DNA from: Prevotella sp. CAG:755
GTDB taxonomy: Bacteria > Bacteroidota > Bacteroidia > Bacteroidales > Bacteroidaceae
NCBI GenBank assembly: GCA_000431275.1
Contig: HF989129.1
Coordinates: 1 to 5,818 of the forward strand
DNA: 5,818 nucleotides
Direction of reading: 5' to 3'
Both the position numbers and the translations under genes were made by a program. Positions 5,789-5,818 of this stretch are shown here, one piece after another. The notes below the pieces were generated by a model. It saw nothing but the letters and a program-made list of their open reading frames with translations. It made no database searches and had not been told where the DNA came from. Each line of letters begins with the position of its first letter. Positions within the stretch are counted from its first letter, which is position 1.

Positions 5789-5810
5789 GAGTTCAACTTA
5801 TAAATGCAAC
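5789..5810 (-). repeat. 22-bp motif, right copy, upstream of dsbD
   Basis: On the minus strand this reads GTTGCATTT, two variable bases, then AAGTTGAA and CTC. It is 19 of 22 identical to the plus-strand copy at 9-30. It ends 25 bases before the dsbD start codon, where a promoter or operator is expected. It contains TAAGTTGA, a poor match to the TAnnTTTG -7 box; the matching -33 position would fall beyond the window. A small palindrome, TTACGTAA (5776-5783), lies between it and the start codon. Confidence 0.5.
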
Positions 5811-5818
5811 TTTTTGGG

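Overview
The window looks like chromosomal DNA of an anaerobic or facultatively anaerobic member of the Bacteroidota, probably Bacteroidales. The evidence is the protein signatures (a Bacteroides-type NrdD/NrdG pair and a DsbD with an FTGxGCVNCRKME active site), TAnnTTTG-type -7 boxes, no Shine-Dalgarno before nrdD or dsbD, and GC-rich genes separated by AT-rich intergenic stretches. I cannot name the genus. No mobile element, CRISPR array, rRNA or tRNA is visible.

All three genes are on the minus strand, so the window reads right to left. First comes dsbD (5763-3679), a full-length transmembrane thiol:disulfide reductant transporter with its own hairpin terminator at 3649-3613. A roughly 330-base intergenic stretch follows, with no convincing gene but with several short repeats. 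Then a candidate -7 promoter box (3295-3288) leads directly into a clear cobalamin (B12) riboswitch aptamer (3279-3113) and a 150-base leader. That leader precedes nrdD (2962-833) and nrdG (814-341), the oxygen-sensitive class III ribonucleotide reductase and its radical-SAM activase. The operon ends in a very long near-perfect hairpin (306-258) with a T-tract. The left 250 bases carry no gene. They hold a candidate minus-strand promoter box for a gene beyond the left edge and a 22-bp motif that recurs, inverted, just upstream of dsbD.

Functional reading: NrdG uses S-adenosylmethionine and a 4Fe-4S cluster to install a glycyl radical on NrdD, which then makes deoxyribonucleotides without oxygen and without B12. 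A B12-sensing RNA in front of these genes implies the cell lowers the B12-independent enzyme when cobalamin is available, presumably because a B12-dependent class II reductase (NrdJ) is encoded elsewhere. This arrangement is known from comparative genomics and is not new, but it is the regulatory core of the window. In the leader I see two specific, testable elements: a possible loop-loop contact with the aptamer, and an 8-bp stem that could mask the first nrdD codons. DsbD is a separate transcription unit and has no evident functional link to nrdDG.
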